Below are positions 24,025 through 32,910 of a DNA stretch of 64,000 nt, piece by piece. Below the pieces are notes generated by a model. It was not told where the DNA came from. It saw only the letters and a list, made by a program, of their open reading frames with translations, and did not search any database. The first letter of the stretch is position 1. Each line of letters begins with the position of its first letter. The stretch is from Streptomyces misionensis (lineage in GTDB: Bacteria > Actinomycetota > Actinomycetes > Streptomycetales > Streptomycetaceae). The DNA is taken from contig NZ_FNTD01000004.1 in assembly GCF_900104815.1 (NCBI RefSeq), positions 7,997,001 to 8,061,000 on the forward strand. Direction: 5' to 3'. Made by a program: the position numbers and the translations under genes.

Positions 24025-24762
24025 GCCCGGCGCCGCCCTGGGACAGGTGTTGCTCGATCGCACCGCCACCGCGTACGACGTCCTCGAACGCCTCTTCGCC
24101 AGCCAGGCCGCTTTCGACCCGAGCGCCGAGAAGCGGGAGTTCCGCCTGTTCGCCTCGGACTACGCCGTCGCCGTCTTCGGCGCGGAACTGGCCCGCGTCG
24201 TGCACCAGCAGGCGCCCGGCATCCGGCTGCGTTTCACCCGGACGCCGCCCGCGGTGGCCGACGACACCGCCACCCTGCTCAGCGCGACCGACGGCCTGCT
24301 CATGCCCCACGGCGTCATCAGCGGCTTCCCCGCCACCGATCTGTACGACGATCGCTGGGTGTTCCTCGTGGCCGAGAACCACCCGGACGTCGGCGAGACG
24401 CTCACCCGCGAGGACCTGGCGCGCCTGCCCTGGGTCACCTACCAGCGCACCTACGACGCCCCGGCCGTACGGCAACTCGGCATGCTCGGCGTCGAACCGC
24501 GCGTCGAGGTCTCCGCCGACAGCTTCCAGCTGCTGCCGCTGCTGGTCGCGGACACCCGCCGCATCGCCCTGGTACAGGCCCGCCTCGCCCGGCTCTTGCG
24601 GCCGGTCGCCGCCGTGCGAGTCGTGGCACCCCCTACGAGGCGGTGCCCCTACGCGAGGCCCTGTGGTGGCACCCCGTCCACACCCACGACGCCGCGCACA
24701 TCTGGCTGCGCGAGACGGCCGCCCGCGTCGGAGAGCGGATGGGCAGGACGCACCAGCTCTGA
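24025..24762 (+). pseudogene. LysR-family regulator remnant: no DNA-binding domain, 3' frameshift
   Basis: The open frame covers the LysR effector-binding domain: Phe-Arg-Leu-Phe-Ala-Ser-Asp-Tyr-Ala-Val, a Gly-Leu-Leu-Met-Pro-His-Gly stretch, Trp-Val-Phe-Leu-Val-Ala and Val-Ser-Ala-Asp-Ser-Phe-Gln-Leu-Leu-Pro. The N-terminal helix-turn-helix (about 60 residues) is missing. Near 24633 one C is missing from a C run; restoring it would give Val-Ala-Pro-Pro-Tyr-Glu-Ala-Val-Pro-Leu and run on to the stop at 24762. It was probably divergent from, and regulator of, the decayed FAA-hydrolase genes to its left. Confidence 0.65.
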
Positions 24763-24782
24763 CGGTGGCCCCGCACCGTCCG

Positions 24783-25910
24783 TCAGGTCCGGTCCGCGTC
24801 GTCCTCCGCGAGCACCCGTTGCGCCACCGCGAACGCGGAGTTGGCCGCGGGTACCCCGCAGTACACCGCCGTCTGGAGCAGCACCGCGCCGATCTCCTCG
24901 GGGGTGAGCCCGTTGCGCCGCGCCGCCCGTACGTGCATGGCCAGCTCGTCGTAGTGGCCGTGCGCCACCAGCGCCGTGAGTGTGATCATGCTGCGTTCGC
25001 GGCGGGTGAGGGTGGGGTCGGTCCAGATCTCGCCCCAGGCATAGCGGGAGATGAAATCCTGGAAGCGTGCCGTGAACGGCGTCTGCCGGGACTGCGCGCG
25101 GTCCACGTGCGCGTCGCCCAGCACCTCGCGGCGCACCTCCATGCCACGTCGGGCGCTGCCGGAGAAGTGGGCGCGCAGTGCCGTCAGGACGGCCTCCGGG
25201 CGCTCGGCGGGTGCCAGGTGCGAGGCACCGGGGATTTCCACGAGCGCCGCACCCGGCACGGCGTCCGCGATCTCCCGAAGGTGCGCCGACGGCGTGGCCG
25301 GGTCCTCCCGCCCGGCGATGGCCAGCACAGGGACCGTGATCTCCGGGAGGCGGTCGCGCAGGTCGAACGCGGCCAGCGCGTCGCAGCAGGCGGCGTACGC
25401 CTCCGGGTCCGCCTCCCGGTGATCGCGGACCAGCCCCGGCACGGTGAAGCCCGGGGTGAACCAGCGAGCGTCCGCGCCCTCCGCGAGGCCGGCGAGCCCT
25501 TCCCTCCGTACCAGCGCCGCCCGCTCCTCCCACGGCTTGGCGCCGTTGAAGTGGGCCGAGGAGCAGATCACGGCCAGCGATGACAGCCGGTCCGGATGGT
25601 GCACGGCCAGGTGCAGCCCCACCGCACCGCCCAGGGAGACGCCCGCGTACGCGAACCGCTCGATGCCGAGGGCGTCGGCGAGCGCGAGAACCAGCCCCGC
25701 GAGATCGCCGACGGTCGCACCGGCACCGATCAGCCCGGCCGCCGAGCCGCCGTGCCCGGGCAGGTCCCAGCGCACGACGCGGTGCGTGACGGCAAGCTCG
25801 GGCGCCACCTTGTCCCACAGGGCGTACGAGGTGCCGAGGGACGGACCGAGCAGCAGAGCCGGAGCCGAAGCGGAGCCTTCGACGCGGTGGTTGGGCAGGA
25901 TGTCGGTCAA
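24783..25910 (-). CDS. pcaL: PcaL: 3-oxoadipate enol-lactonase fused to 4-carboxymuconolactone decarboxylase
   Basis: The 375-residue fusion has an N-terminal alpha/beta-hydrolase (about 1-250; nucleophile in Gly-Val-Ser-Leu-Gly-Gly, acid in Ala-Gly-Arg-Glu-Asp-Pro, His in Gly-Ala-Ser-His-Leu). The C-terminal carboxymuconolactone decarboxylase (about 255-370) has Glu-Arg-Ser-Met-Ile-Thr-Leu-Thr-Ala-Leu-Val-Ala and Val-Tyr-Cys-Gly-Val-Pro-Ala. It decarboxylates carboxymuconolactone and opens the enol-lactone to 3-oxoadipate. The fused form is typical of actinobacteria. The TTG start overlaps the pcaB stop as TTGA. It is the last gene of the pca operon. Confidence 0.93.
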   Translation of the reverse strand: MTDILPNHRVEGSASAPALLLGPSLGTSYALWDKVAPELAVTHRVVRWDLPGHGGSAAGLIGAGATVGDLAGLVLALADALGIERFAYAGVSLGGAVGLHLAVHHPDRLSSLAVICSSAHFNGAKPWEERAALVRREGLAGLAEGADARWFTPGFTVPGLVRDHREADPEAYAACCDALAAFDLRDRLPEITVPVLAIAGREDPATPSAHLREIADAVPGAALVEIPGASHLAPAERPEAVLTALRAHFSGSARRGMEVRREVLGDAHVDRAQSRQTPFTARFQDFISRYAWGEIWTDPTLTRRERSMITLTALVAHGHYDELAMHVRAARRNGLTPEEIGAVLLQTAVYCGVPAANSAFAVAQRVLAEDDADRT

Positions 25911-27238
25911 CGTCGCTCCAAAGCACGGTCGGTGAGGGCTCCGGCGGAGCCGGTATAACGGGCCGGGTCGGTCAACTCGCCGAGATCGACACCGGTCGAC
26001 TCCGTCTCCTCGGCGATGATTTCGGCCAGGGACCGGCCCTCTGTGTACGTGCGCCTGGCGGCGTCGGTGAGCAGTTCCTTCGCGCGGGCGCGTCCGAGGA
26101 CGGGCGCCAGTTCGGCGGACAGCCGCTCGGAGACGATCAGTCCGTGGGTGAGCCGGAGGTGTTCGCCCATGACCTTCGGGCGCACCCGTAGCCCCTCGGT
26201 CAGTTCGGCCGCGAGCCGGGCGGCACCGCCCACCAGACGGAGCAGGTCCCGCAGTGGCTCCCACTCGGCGTGCCAGGCACCGGCCGGCCGCTCGTCCTCG
26301 GCCACCAGTGAGCCGTGCAGCGTCGCCGCGAGCTGCGGGGCGCGGCGGGCACCGGACACGATCAGTGTGGCGCGCACCGGGTTCGCCTTGTGCGGCATGG
26401 CTGACGAGCCGCCCCCGCTGCCCTCCGCCACCTCGGCGATCTCGGTACGGGACAGGGTGAGTACGTCCACGGCCGTCTTGCCCAGCGCGCCGGCCGTGAA
26501 GGCCAGGCACCCGGCGAGGTCGGCGACCGGCGTGCGCAGTGTGTGCCAGGGCAACAGCGGTTCCGCCAGGCCGAGTTCACGGGCATACGTGCCCGGCAGC
26601 GCGGTGGCGTCCGCGGCCCCGTACGCGGAGAAGGCCGCCAGCGTTCCGGCCGCGCCGCCGAGTTGCGCGGGCAGCGAGCCGCGTACCGCCGCCACCCGGT
26701 CCCGGGCGTCCAGCACCAGCGACCGCCACCCGGCCGCCTTCAGCCCGAACGTCGTCGGTACGGCGTGCTGGGTCAGCGTGCGCCCCGGCATCGGCGTGTC
26801 GCGGTGCTCGGCGGCCAGGCCCGCCAGCGCCCGCTCGGTGCGCCCGAGGTCGCCGAGGACGAGGTCCAGGGTGCGCACGGCGACCAGCATCATCGCGGTG
26901 TCCATGATGTCCTGGCTGGTCGCCCCCCGGTGCACGTACGGGCCGTGCTCCGCGCCGACCGCCCGGGTCAGCTCCGCGACCAGCGGGATCACCGGGTTCC
27001 CGCCGTTTCGTGCCCGCTCGGCGAGGGACGTGACGTCGAAACCGGCCGTGCCGGCCGCCTCCGTCACCGCTGTCGCCGCCTCTTCGGGTGCGAGTCCCAG
27101 GGCGGCCTGGGCGCGGGTCAGCGCGGCCTCCGCGTCGAGCAGCGCGCGCAGGAACGCCGTGTCGGACGTCTCGGCCGCGGCCGGGGAACCGGCCCACCCG
27201 GGGGCGAGCAGACCGGTGTCGATGTCGGCTGATGTCAC
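25907..27238 (-). CDS. pcaB: PcaB: 3-carboxy-cis,cis-muconate cycloisomerase
   Basis: This 443-residue member of the fumarase/aspartase superfamily shows the signature Gly-Ser-Ser-Ala-Met-Pro-His-Lys-Ala-Asn-Pro and the second conserved region His-Arg-Gly-Ala-Thr-Ser-Gln-Asp-Ile-Met-Asp-Thr. It cyclises 3-carboxymuconate to 4-carboxymuconolactone. The GTG start overlaps the pcaG stop as GTGA, and its own stop overlaps the pcaL start, so it is translationally coupled on both sides. Gene order and length match the streptomycete operon. Confidence 0.95.
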   Translation of the reverse strand: MTSADIDTGLLAPGWAGSPAAAETSDTAFLRALLDAEAALTRAQAALGLAPEEAATAVTEAAGTAGFDVTSLAERARNGGNPVIPLVAELTRAVGAEHGPYVHRGATSQDIMDTAMMLVAVRTLDLVLGDLGRTERALAGLAAEHRDTPMPGRTLTQHAVPTTFGLKAAGWRSLVLDARDRVAAVRGSLPAQLGGAAGTLAAFSAYGAADATALPGTYARELGLAEPLLPWHTLRTPVADLAGCLAFTAGALGKTAVDVLTLSRTEIAEVAEGSGGGSSAMPHKANPVRATLIVSGARRAPQLAATLHGSLVAEDERPAGAWHAEWEPLRDLLRLVGGAARLAAELTEGLRVRPKVMGEHLRLTHGLIVSERLSAELAPVLGRARAKELLTDAARRTYTEGRSLAEIIAEETESTGVDLGELTDPARYTGSAGALTDRALERR

Positions 27239-27840
27239 TGGAACTCCAGGAAGACCGTCTCGCCCTCGCCCTGAAGGCGGATGTCGAAACGGTACGTGCC
27301 GGCGCCCTCCTCGGCCGCGACCAGCGTGTCGCGCCGCCCGGCGTCCAGCCGGGACAGCAGCGGGTCCGCCGTCAGCGCCGCCTCGTCGCCCGGCAGATAG
27401 ATCCGGGTGAACAGGTGCACCAGCAGACCCCGCGCGAACACGCAGACACTGAGGTACGGCGCGTTGCCGCCGCGAGCCCCGGGGCGCAGCGTACGGGCGT
27501 ACCAGTGGCCGTTCGCGTCGGTCTGGATCCGCCCGAAGCCGGTGAACTCCACGCCGTTCCGGCCGAGGAAGCCACCGCTCGCCGGGTCCCGTCGCAGGGA
27601 ACCGTCCGCGGTCGGCACGTTCCCCTGCGGGTCCGGTCCCCACAGCTCCAGCAGCGCGTCCGGCAGCGGCCGGCCCTCGCCGTCGTACACGTACCCGTGC
27701 AGGGTGACGGTGTCCGGGTGCCCCGCCGGCGCGATGTCCTCTCCGCCGGGGAACGGCAGCGCGTAGCCGTAGAAGGGGCCGACGGTGTGCGAGGGAGTGG
27801 GCAGCACGCCGGCCGCGGCGGTGGTGTCGGTGTTCGTCAT
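27235..27840 (-). CDS. pcaG: PcaG: protocatechuate 3,4-dioxygenase alpha subunit
   Basis: The 201-residue intradiol dioxygenase subunit starts Pro-Thr-Pro-Ser-His-Thr-Val-Gly-Pro-Phe-Tyr near residue 14. It has Val-Tyr-Asp-Gly-Glu-Gly-Arg-Pro-Leu-Pro-Asp-Ala-Leu-Leu-Glu-Leu-Trp and Tyr-Leu-Ser-Val-Cys-Val-Phe-Ala-Arg-Gly-Leu. As in other alpha subunits, the full iron-ligand set is not present; it packs against PcaH to complete the active site. It lies 5 bp after pcaH. The ribosome site is weak, so translation probably depends on pcaH. Confidence 0.94.
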   Translation of the reverse strand: MTNTDTTAAAGVLPTPSHTVGPFYGYALPFPGGEDIAPAGHPDTVTLHGYVYDGEGRPLPDALLELWGPDPQGNVPTADGSLRRDPASGGFLGRNGVEFTGFGRIQTDANGHWYARTLRPGARGGNAPYLSVCVFARGLLVHLFTRIYLPGDEAALTADPLLSRLDAGRRDTLVAAEEGAGTYRFDIRLQGEGETVFLEFQ

Positions 27841-27845
27841 GGTGG

Positions 27846-28619
27846 TCAGCGCCCTTCTTCCATCCAGGTGCCGTTCGGCCCGTCCAGCACGATGTCCCAG
27901 TGGTAGCCGAGCGAGAACTCCGGCACCGACAGACTGTGGTCGTACGTCGCGACCAGCCGCTGCCGCGCCGCGTCGTCCGTCACCGACTGCAGGATCGGGT
28001 CGTACGGGAAGAGCGGGTCGTTCGGGAAGTACATCTGCGTCACGAGCCGCTGGGTGAAGGCCGAGCCGAAGACGGAGAAGTGGATGTGTGCCGGCCGCCA
28101 GGCGTTGACGTGGTTGCGCCAGGGGTACGGGCCCGGCTGGATGGTGGTGAAGCGGTAGCAGCCGTCCGTGTCGGTGAGGGTGCGGCCCACCCCGGTGAAG
28201 TTCGGGTCCAGCGGGGCGTCGTGCTGCTCGCGCCGGTGCGCGTACCGCCCGGCCGAGTTGGCCTGCCAGATCTCGATGAGCTGGCCGCGCACGGGACGGC
28301 CGTCGCGGTCCAGCAGCCGGCCGGATACGGTGATGCGCTCGCCGACGGGCTCGCCGGTGTGCTGCCGGGTGAGGTCGTTGTCGATCTCGGTGATGTCCCG
28401 CTCCCCGAACGCGGGGGAGGACAGCTCCACCATCTCCGGGTCCTTGGCGACGTCGATGGCGATCAGCGGCTGCTTCGGGTGGCGCAGCACCGAGGAGCGG
28501 TACGGCGCGTAGTCGCGGCGGGGATGGTGCTCGACGGGCGCGCCGTCGGCGACCCGCTGCTCGTACGCGGCGTGCTCGGCCGCGATCTCCCGGTCTATGT
28601 CGTGCTGGGTGAGGGCCAT
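27846..28619 (-). CDS. pcaH: PcaH: protocatechuate 3,4-dioxygenase beta subunit
   Basis: The 257-residue iron-binding subunit has the intradiol signature Leu-Ile-Glu-Ile-Trp-Gln-Ala-Asn-Ser-Ala-Gly-Arg-Tyr with a Tyr ligand. The second ligand set lies in Gly-Pro-Tyr-Pro-Trp-Arg-Asn...Trp-Arg-Pro-Ala-His-Ile-His-Phe-Ser (Tyr and two His). With PcaG it opens the protocatechuate ring between the two hydroxyls. AAGGAG is about 11 nt before the ATG. It sits between pcaF and pcaG. Confidence 0.95.
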   Translation of the reverse strand: MALTQHDIDREIAAEHAAYEQRVADGAPVEHHPRRDYAPYRSSVLRHPKQPLIAIDVAKDPEMVELSSPAFGERDITEIDNDLTRQHTGEPVGERITVSGRLLDRDGRPVRGQLIEIWQANSAGRYAHRREQHDAPLDPNFTGVGRTLTDTDGCYRFTTIQPGPYPWRNHVNAWRPAHIHFSVFGSAFTQRLVTQMYFPNDPLFPYDPILQSVTDDAARQRLVATYDHSLSVPEFSLGYHWDIVLDGPNGTWMEEGR

Positions 28620-28660
28620 GGTGGCCGGACTCCTTTGTCCTGGTGCGCTTGGGCCTGGGA

Positions 28661-29869
28661 TCAGCGTTCGAGGACGAGGGCGAGGCCCTGGCCGACGCCG
28701 ATGCAGAGGGCGGCGACGCCGACGCCCCCGCCCTTGCGGGCGAGCTGGTGCGCGACGGTGCCGGCGAGGCGGGCGCCGGAGGCGCCGAGCGGGTGGCCGA
28801 GAGCGATGGCGCCGCCCTGCGGGTTGAGGATGGCGGGGTCGAACTCCGGCCACTCGGCCACACAACCGAGGACCTGGGCGGCGAACGCCTCGTTCAGCTC
28901 CAGTACGTCCACGTCGGTGAACGACCTGCCGGCCTTGGCCAGCGCGCGGTTGGTGGCCTCCACGGGGGCCAATCCGAAGTAGTGCGGGTCGGTGGCGGAG
29001 ACCCCGGTCGCGCTGACACGGGCGAGCGGCCGGCGGCCGGTGGCCCTCAGACCTTCCTCGTCGACCAGCAGCAGTGCGGCCGCGCCATCGTTGAGCGGGG
29101 AGGCGTTGCCCGCTGTCACGGTCCCGTTCCGCTCACGGAAGGACGGTTCGAGCCGGGCCATCTTCTGGAGGGAGGCGTCGGGGCGGACACACTCGTCGGC
29201 CGTGTGGAGCACCGGATCGCCCTTGCGCTGTGGTACCGGCACAGGAGCGAGCTCGGCGTCGAACAGTCCCTCGGCCTGCGCCTTGGCCGCCTTCTGGTGG
29301 GAGCGCAGGGCGAACTCGTCCTGCTGCTCGCGGCCGATCTTGTGCTTGTCGGCGATGAGTTCGGCCGACTCGCCGAGCGGGATGGTCCACTGCGGCTCCA
29401 TCCGCGGGTTGACCATGCGCCAGCCCAGAGTGGTGGAGTACAGCTCGGTGTGCCCGGCCGGGAACGCCTGGTCGCTCTTGGGTAGTACGTAGGGGGCGCG
29501 CGTCATCGATTCCACACCGCCCGCGAGGACGATGTGGGCGTCGCCGCAGGCGATGGCGCGGGCGGCCTGGATCACGGCCTCCAGGCCGGAGGCGCACAGC
29601 CGGTTGACGGTCACACCGGGCACGGAGGTGGGCAGACCGGCCAGCAGGCCGGCCATGCGGGCGACGTTGCGGTTCTCCTCGCCGGCACCGTTGGCATTGC
29701 CGAAGTAGACGTCCTCGATGCGCGAGTGGTCGAGGCCGGGCGTACGGGCGAGGAGTTCACGGATGACGTGGGCGGCCAGGTCGTCCGGTCGGACCGGGGC
29801 CAGAGCGCCGTTGTAGCGGCCGATGGGGGTGCGGACGGCATCGACGATGTAGACGTCGCGGGTACTCAT
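28661..29869 (-). CDS. pcaF: PcaF: 3-oxoadipyl-CoA thiolase
   Basis: A 402-residue thiolase with the acyl-binding Cys in [11 protein letters not shown] in [10 protein letters not shown] and the second Cys in Leu-Cys-Ile-Gly-Val-Gly-Gln-Gly. It splits 3-oxoadipyl-CoA into succinyl-CoA and acetyl-CoA, the last step of the pathway. The ATG overlaps the pcaJ stop as ATGA. The position between pcaJ and pcaH separates it from generic acetyl-CoA acetyltransferases. Confidence 0.94.
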   Translation of the reverse strand: MSTRDVYIVDAVRTPIGRYNGALAPVRPDDLAAHVIRELLARTPGLDHSRIEDVYFGNANGAGEENRNVARMAGLLAGLPTSVPGVTVNRLCASGLEAVIQAARAIACGDAHIVLAGGVESMTRAPYVLPKSDQAFPAGHTELYSTTLGWRMVNPRMEPQWTIPLGESAELIADKHKIGREQQDEFALRSHQKAAKAQAEGLFDAELAPVPVPQRKGDPVLHTADECVRPDASLQKMARLEPSFRERNGTVTAGNASPLNDGAAALLLVDEEGLRATGRRPLARVSATGVSATDPHYFGLAPVEATNRALAKAGRSFTDVDVLELNEAFAAQVLGCVAEWPEFDPAILNPQGGAIALGHPLGASGARLAGTVAHQLARKGGGVGVAALCIGVGQGLALVLER

Positions 29870-30534
29870 GACGCCATCTCCTGGGTCGCGTCTTCGAGTT
29901 CTCGCGGGACACGGACCTCGGCGGCGGTCTTCGCGACGATCTCGTCCACGGTGACGTCCGGCGCGGTCTCCACGAGCACCAGTCCGTCGGGGGTCACGTC
30001 CAGCACGCCGAGATCGCTGATGATCCGGTTCACGCACGCCTTGCCCGTCAGCGGCAGCGCGCACTCGGCCAGGATCTTCGGTGAGCCGTCCTTCGCGGTG
30101 TGTGTCATCACGACGATGACGGTCCGGGCGCCGTGGACCAGGTCCATCGCGCCGCCGATACCGGTGATCATCTTGCCGGGCACGGCCCAGTTGGCCAGGT
30201 CTCCCTTCTCGGAGACCTGCATGGCGCCGAGCACGGCGACGTCGATGTGACCGCCGCGGATCATCGAGAACGACAGGGAGGAGTCGAAGAAGGACGCGCC
30301 GGGCAGGACCGTGACGGTCTCCTTGCCCGCGTTGATCAGATCGGGGTCCACCTGGTCGTCGGCCGGGTACGGGCCGGTGCCCAGGATGCCGTTCTCCGAC
30401 TCCAGAACGACCTCGACGCCCTTCGGCAGATGGTTCGGGATCAGGGTCGGCAGGCCGATGCCGAGGTTGACGTACTGGCCGTCCTTCAGCTCCTGGGCCG
30501 CACGGGCGGCCATCTCTTCACGCGTCCAGGCCAT
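29866..30534 (-). CDS. pcaJ: PcaJ: 3-oxoadipate CoA-transferase subunit B
   Basis: The 222-residue subunit carries the catalytic Glu in Leu-Glu-Ser-Glu-Asn-Gly-Ile-Leu-Gly and the early [10 protein letters not shown]. With PcaI it moves CoA from succinyl-CoA to 3-oxoadipate. Its ATG overlaps the pcaI stop by one base (TGATG). Confidence 0.95.
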   Translation of the reverse strand: MAWTREEMAARAAQELKDGQYVNLGIGLPTLIPNHLPKGVEVVLESENGILGTGPYPADDQVDPDLINAGKETVTVLPGASFFDSSLSFSMIRGGHIDVAVLGAMQVSEKGDLANWAVPGKMITGIGGAMDLVHGARTVIVVMTHTAKDGSPKILAECALPLTGKACVNRIISDLGVLDVTPDGLVLVETAPDVTVDEIVAKTAAEVRVPRELEDATQEMAS

Positions 30535-31316
30535 CAGCCGCTCACCGTTCCTCGTGCCGCAGGCGCGGAAACCGTGCGCCGTTCGATCTGCTTGTCCGCC
30601 GCCTGCTCGGCAGTGAGCGCGACCACCCGCTGCACGAAGATGCCCGGCAGGTGCACCGCGTCGGGATCGATCTCACCGGGCTCGACGAGCTCCTCGACCT
30701 CGGCGATCGCGACGCGCCCGGCCATCGCGGCCAGCGGGTTGAAGTTCCGCGAGGACTTGTTGAACACGAGGTTCCCGTGCCGGTCGCCCTTGGCGGCCCG
30801 GACGAGGGCGAAGTCGGTGCGGATGCCGCGCTCCAGTACGTACTCGGTGCCGTCGAACTCGCGGACCTCCTTGGGCGGCGAAGCCAGTGCCACCCCGCCG
30901 TTTCCGTCGTAGCGCCACGGCAGCCCGCCGTCGGCGACCTGCGTGCCCACGCCGGCCGGGGTGTAGAAGGCGGGGATCCCGGCCCCGCCGGCGCGCAGCC
31001 GCTCGGCCAGCGTGCCCTGCGGAATCATCTCGACCTCCAGCTCGCCGGCCAGGTACTGCCGCGCGAACTCCTTGTTGGCGCCGATGTACGACCCGGTCAC
31101 GCGGGCGATCCGGCCGGCCGCCAGCAGCACCGCGAGTCCCGAGTCCAGGGCCCCGCAGTTGTTGGAGACGACGCCCAGCCGGCGGACCCCGCGCTCGTAC
31201 AGGGCATGGATCAGTACGTTCGGTACGCCGCTCAACCCGAAACCGCCCACCGCCAGTGACGCGCCGTCCGGCACGTCCGCCACCGCGTCGGCTGCTGTCG
31301 GCACCACCTTGTCCAT
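30534..31316 (-). CDS. pcaI: PcaI: 3-oxoadipate CoA-transferase subunit A
   Basis: The 260-residue subunit has the family-I CoA-transferase run [12 protein letters not shown] and later Ser-Tyr-Ile-Gly-Ala-Asn-Lys-Glu-Phe. It is the first gene of pcaIJFHGBL. The ATG at 31316 has GGGG 8 nt upstream; in-frame ATGs further up lie close to or inside the operator and are less likely. A 7-2-7 palindrome sits 29 bp upstream, positioned for repression by the divergent MarR-family regulator. Confidence 0.93.
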   Translation of the reverse strand: MDKVVPTAADAVADVPDGASLAVGGFGLSGVPNVLIHALYERGVRRLGVVSNNCGALDSGLAVLLAAGRIARVTGSYIGANKEFARQYLAGELEVEMIPQGTLAERLRAGGAGIPAFYTPAGVGTQVADGGLPWRYDGNGGVALASPPKEVREFDGTEYVLERGIRTDFALVRAAKGDRHGNLVFNKSSRNFNPLAAMAGRVAIAEVEELVEPGEIDPDAVHLPGIFVQRVVALTAEQAADKQIERRTVSAPAARGTVSG

Positions 31317-31345
31317 CGGTGCGGCCCCATTTCTCATTGGCAAGT

Positions 31346-31361
31346 AGTCAGTACACTGACT
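31346..31361. promoter_or_regulatory. Candidate pca operator (AGTCAGT-AC-ACTGACT)
   Basis: A perfect inverted repeat with 7-bp arms lies in the pcaI/MarR divergent region, next to the pcaI start. A looser pair of similar half sites (TCAGTCAC and GTTCAGTG) lies near 31475-31498, closer to the regulator gene. Both fit a PcaV-type MarR repressor. Confidence 0.65.
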
Positions 31362-31555
31362 TTCTCGGTGAGGTTTCCGTACGCTGCCACTTCCCAAGAG
31401 GGTCGTCAAGGCCCCTGCCGACTAGAGGTCGCACGAAACATGAAGCCCCCATCGGAAGAACCCTGGGCTTCAGATCAGTCACTTGTTATCGTTCAGTGCA
31501 CGGAATGAATCCAGTCTGCGGACGGACGCGCTGACACCTGAGACGAGGAGCACGG

Positions 31556-32020
31556 ATGGCGGCGGTGGACCTGAACTCCCACCCAGGGCACCTCGCCCGG
31601 CGGCTCCAGCAGGCACACCACCTGCTGTGGACGACGATGGTCTCCGAGGAGATCACCTCACCGCAGTTCGCGGTCCTCAACACGCTCGTCGCCGAACCCG
31701 GCCTCGATCAGCGCACGGTGGGCGAGCGGGTCGGCCTCGACCGCTCCACCATCGCCGAGGTGATCAGTCGGCTCATCCGGCGCGGCTTCCTCGACAAGGA
31801 CCGTGATCCGCAGGACGGCCGGCGTTTCCTGCTGCGTCTGACCGACGACGGCTTGCGCGTCCACCGCAAGCTGACAGTGCGCACCGCCCGGATGAACCAG
31901 GTGTTCCTGGCACCGCTCTCCACCGAGGAGCAGACCCTCTTCCTCGGCCTCATCCGGCGCGTGGCCGACGCCGCCGATGAACTCCGCGCGCCTGCGGACC
32001 ACCTGGCCACGCGCTCCTGA
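31556..32020 (+). CDS. MarR-family regulator of the pca operon (PcaV-like)
   Basis: The 154-residue winged-helix protein has Ile-Thr-Ser-Pro-Gln-Phe-Ala-Val-Leu, the recognition helix Leu-Asp-Arg-Ser-Thr-Ile-Ala-Glu-Val-Ile-Ser-Arg-Leu and the wing Lys-Asp-Arg-Asp-Pro-Gln-Asp-Gly-Arg-Arg. In Streptomyces the divergent MarR protein PcaV represses pcaIJFHGBL and is released by protocatechuate; this gene has the same position and size. GAGGAG lies 5 nt before the ATG. The pcaV name is not certain without alignment. Confidence 0.85.
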   Translation: MAAVDLNSHPGHLARRLQQAHHLLWTTMVSEEITSPQFAVLNTLVAEPGLDQRTVGERVGLDRSTIAEVISRLIRRGFLDKDRDPQDGRRFLLRLTDDGLRVHRKLTVRTARMNQVFLAPLSTEEQTLFLGLIRRVADAADELRAPADHLATRS

Positions 32021-32093
32021 ATCCAGCCAGCCAGCGAGGAGCGGTGGCGGGCCTCGCCCGGGTCACCGCCCACCGAGCGGAAGGACGTCGGAC

Positions 32094-32855
32094 ATGGCCG
32101 GCAACGCCGCGAGCCGCGGGCGCTCCGTGACCAGCCGCGCCCTGGCGATCCTCGGCGCCTTCGACGAGCGGCACCGTCAGCTCGGCCTCACCGATCTCGC
32201 GGCCCGGGCCGGCCTTCCCGCCGCGACGGCGCACCGGCTGGTCGCCGATCTCGTCGCCTGGGGGGCGCTGAGCCGCACCGAGTCGGGCAAGTACGTCGTC
32301 GGACGCCGACTGTGGGACATCGGCCTGCTCGCGCCCGTGCACACGGGGCTGGGGCAGATCGCCTCGCCGTACCTCCACGACCTGTACGGTGCGACCCGGG
32401 CCACCGTCCACCTCGCGGTGCGCGACGGCCGGTGGGCGCTGTACGTCGACCGGCTCTCCGGGCACGCCTCGGTGCCGGTGGTCAGCGCGATCGGATCACG
32501 GCTGCCGCTGCACGCGACGGGGGTCGGCAAGGTGCTGCTCGCGTACGCGCCGGCCGGTGTCCAGGGCCAGGTGCTCGACGACCTGCCGCGGATGACGCCG
32601 TACACGGTGACCCAGCCGGGCCGGTTGCTCCGCCAGCTGGAGAAGGTGCGCGAGGACGACTTCGCCACGACGGGGGAGGAGATGACTCTGGGCGCGTGCT
32701 CGGTGGCCGTGCCGATCCGGGCCGGCGGTGACGTGGTGGCCGCACTCGGCGTCGTGCTTCCCCAACTCAAGCCTGACCGGGGGCGGTTGGTCGGCGCCCT
32801 GCGCGTGGCGGCGCGGGGCATCGGGCGCAGTATCCCCGGACCGGTGGCCGGCTGA
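32094..32855 (+). CDS. IclR-family transcriptional regulator (probable pobA/aromatics regulator)
   Basis: The 253-residue protein has an N-terminal helix-turn-helix (Leu-Thr-Asp-Leu-Ala-Ala-Arg-Ala-Gly-Leu-Pro-Ala-Ala-Thr-Ala-His-Arg) and the IclR effector domain, with Leu-Pro-Leu-His-Ala-Thr-Gly-Val-Gly-Lys-Val-Leu-Leu and Ala-Ala-Leu-Gly-Val-Val. It starts 73 bp after the MarR gene and ends 55 bp before pobA, on the same strand. PobR and PcaR/PcaU are IclR-type activators in other bacteria, so control of pobA is the best guess. GGAAGGA precedes the ATG. Confidence 0.85.
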   Translation: MAGNAASRGRSVTSRALAILGAFDERHRQLGLTDLAARAGLPAATAHRLVADLVAWGALSRTESGKYVVGRRLWDIGLLAPVHTGLGQIASPYLHDLYGATRATVHLAVRDGRWALYVDRLSGHASVPVVSAIGSRLPLHATGVGKVLLAYAPAGVQGQVLDDLPRMTPYTVTQPGRLLRQLEKVREDDFATTGEEMTLGACSVAVPIRAGGDVVAALGVVLPQLKPDRGRLVGALRVAARGIGRSIPGPVAG

Positions 32856-32910
32856 CCGGCTTCCACTGGACGGAAGGACAGGGTGGTCGAAGCGACCGGA
32901 CGGTTCGAGA

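Noticed and set aside
24022..24783. Treating the LysR-like frame as an active pca regulator
   Set aside because: It has no DNA-binding domain and a 3' frameshift, and the pca operon already has a divergent MarR gene in the expected place.
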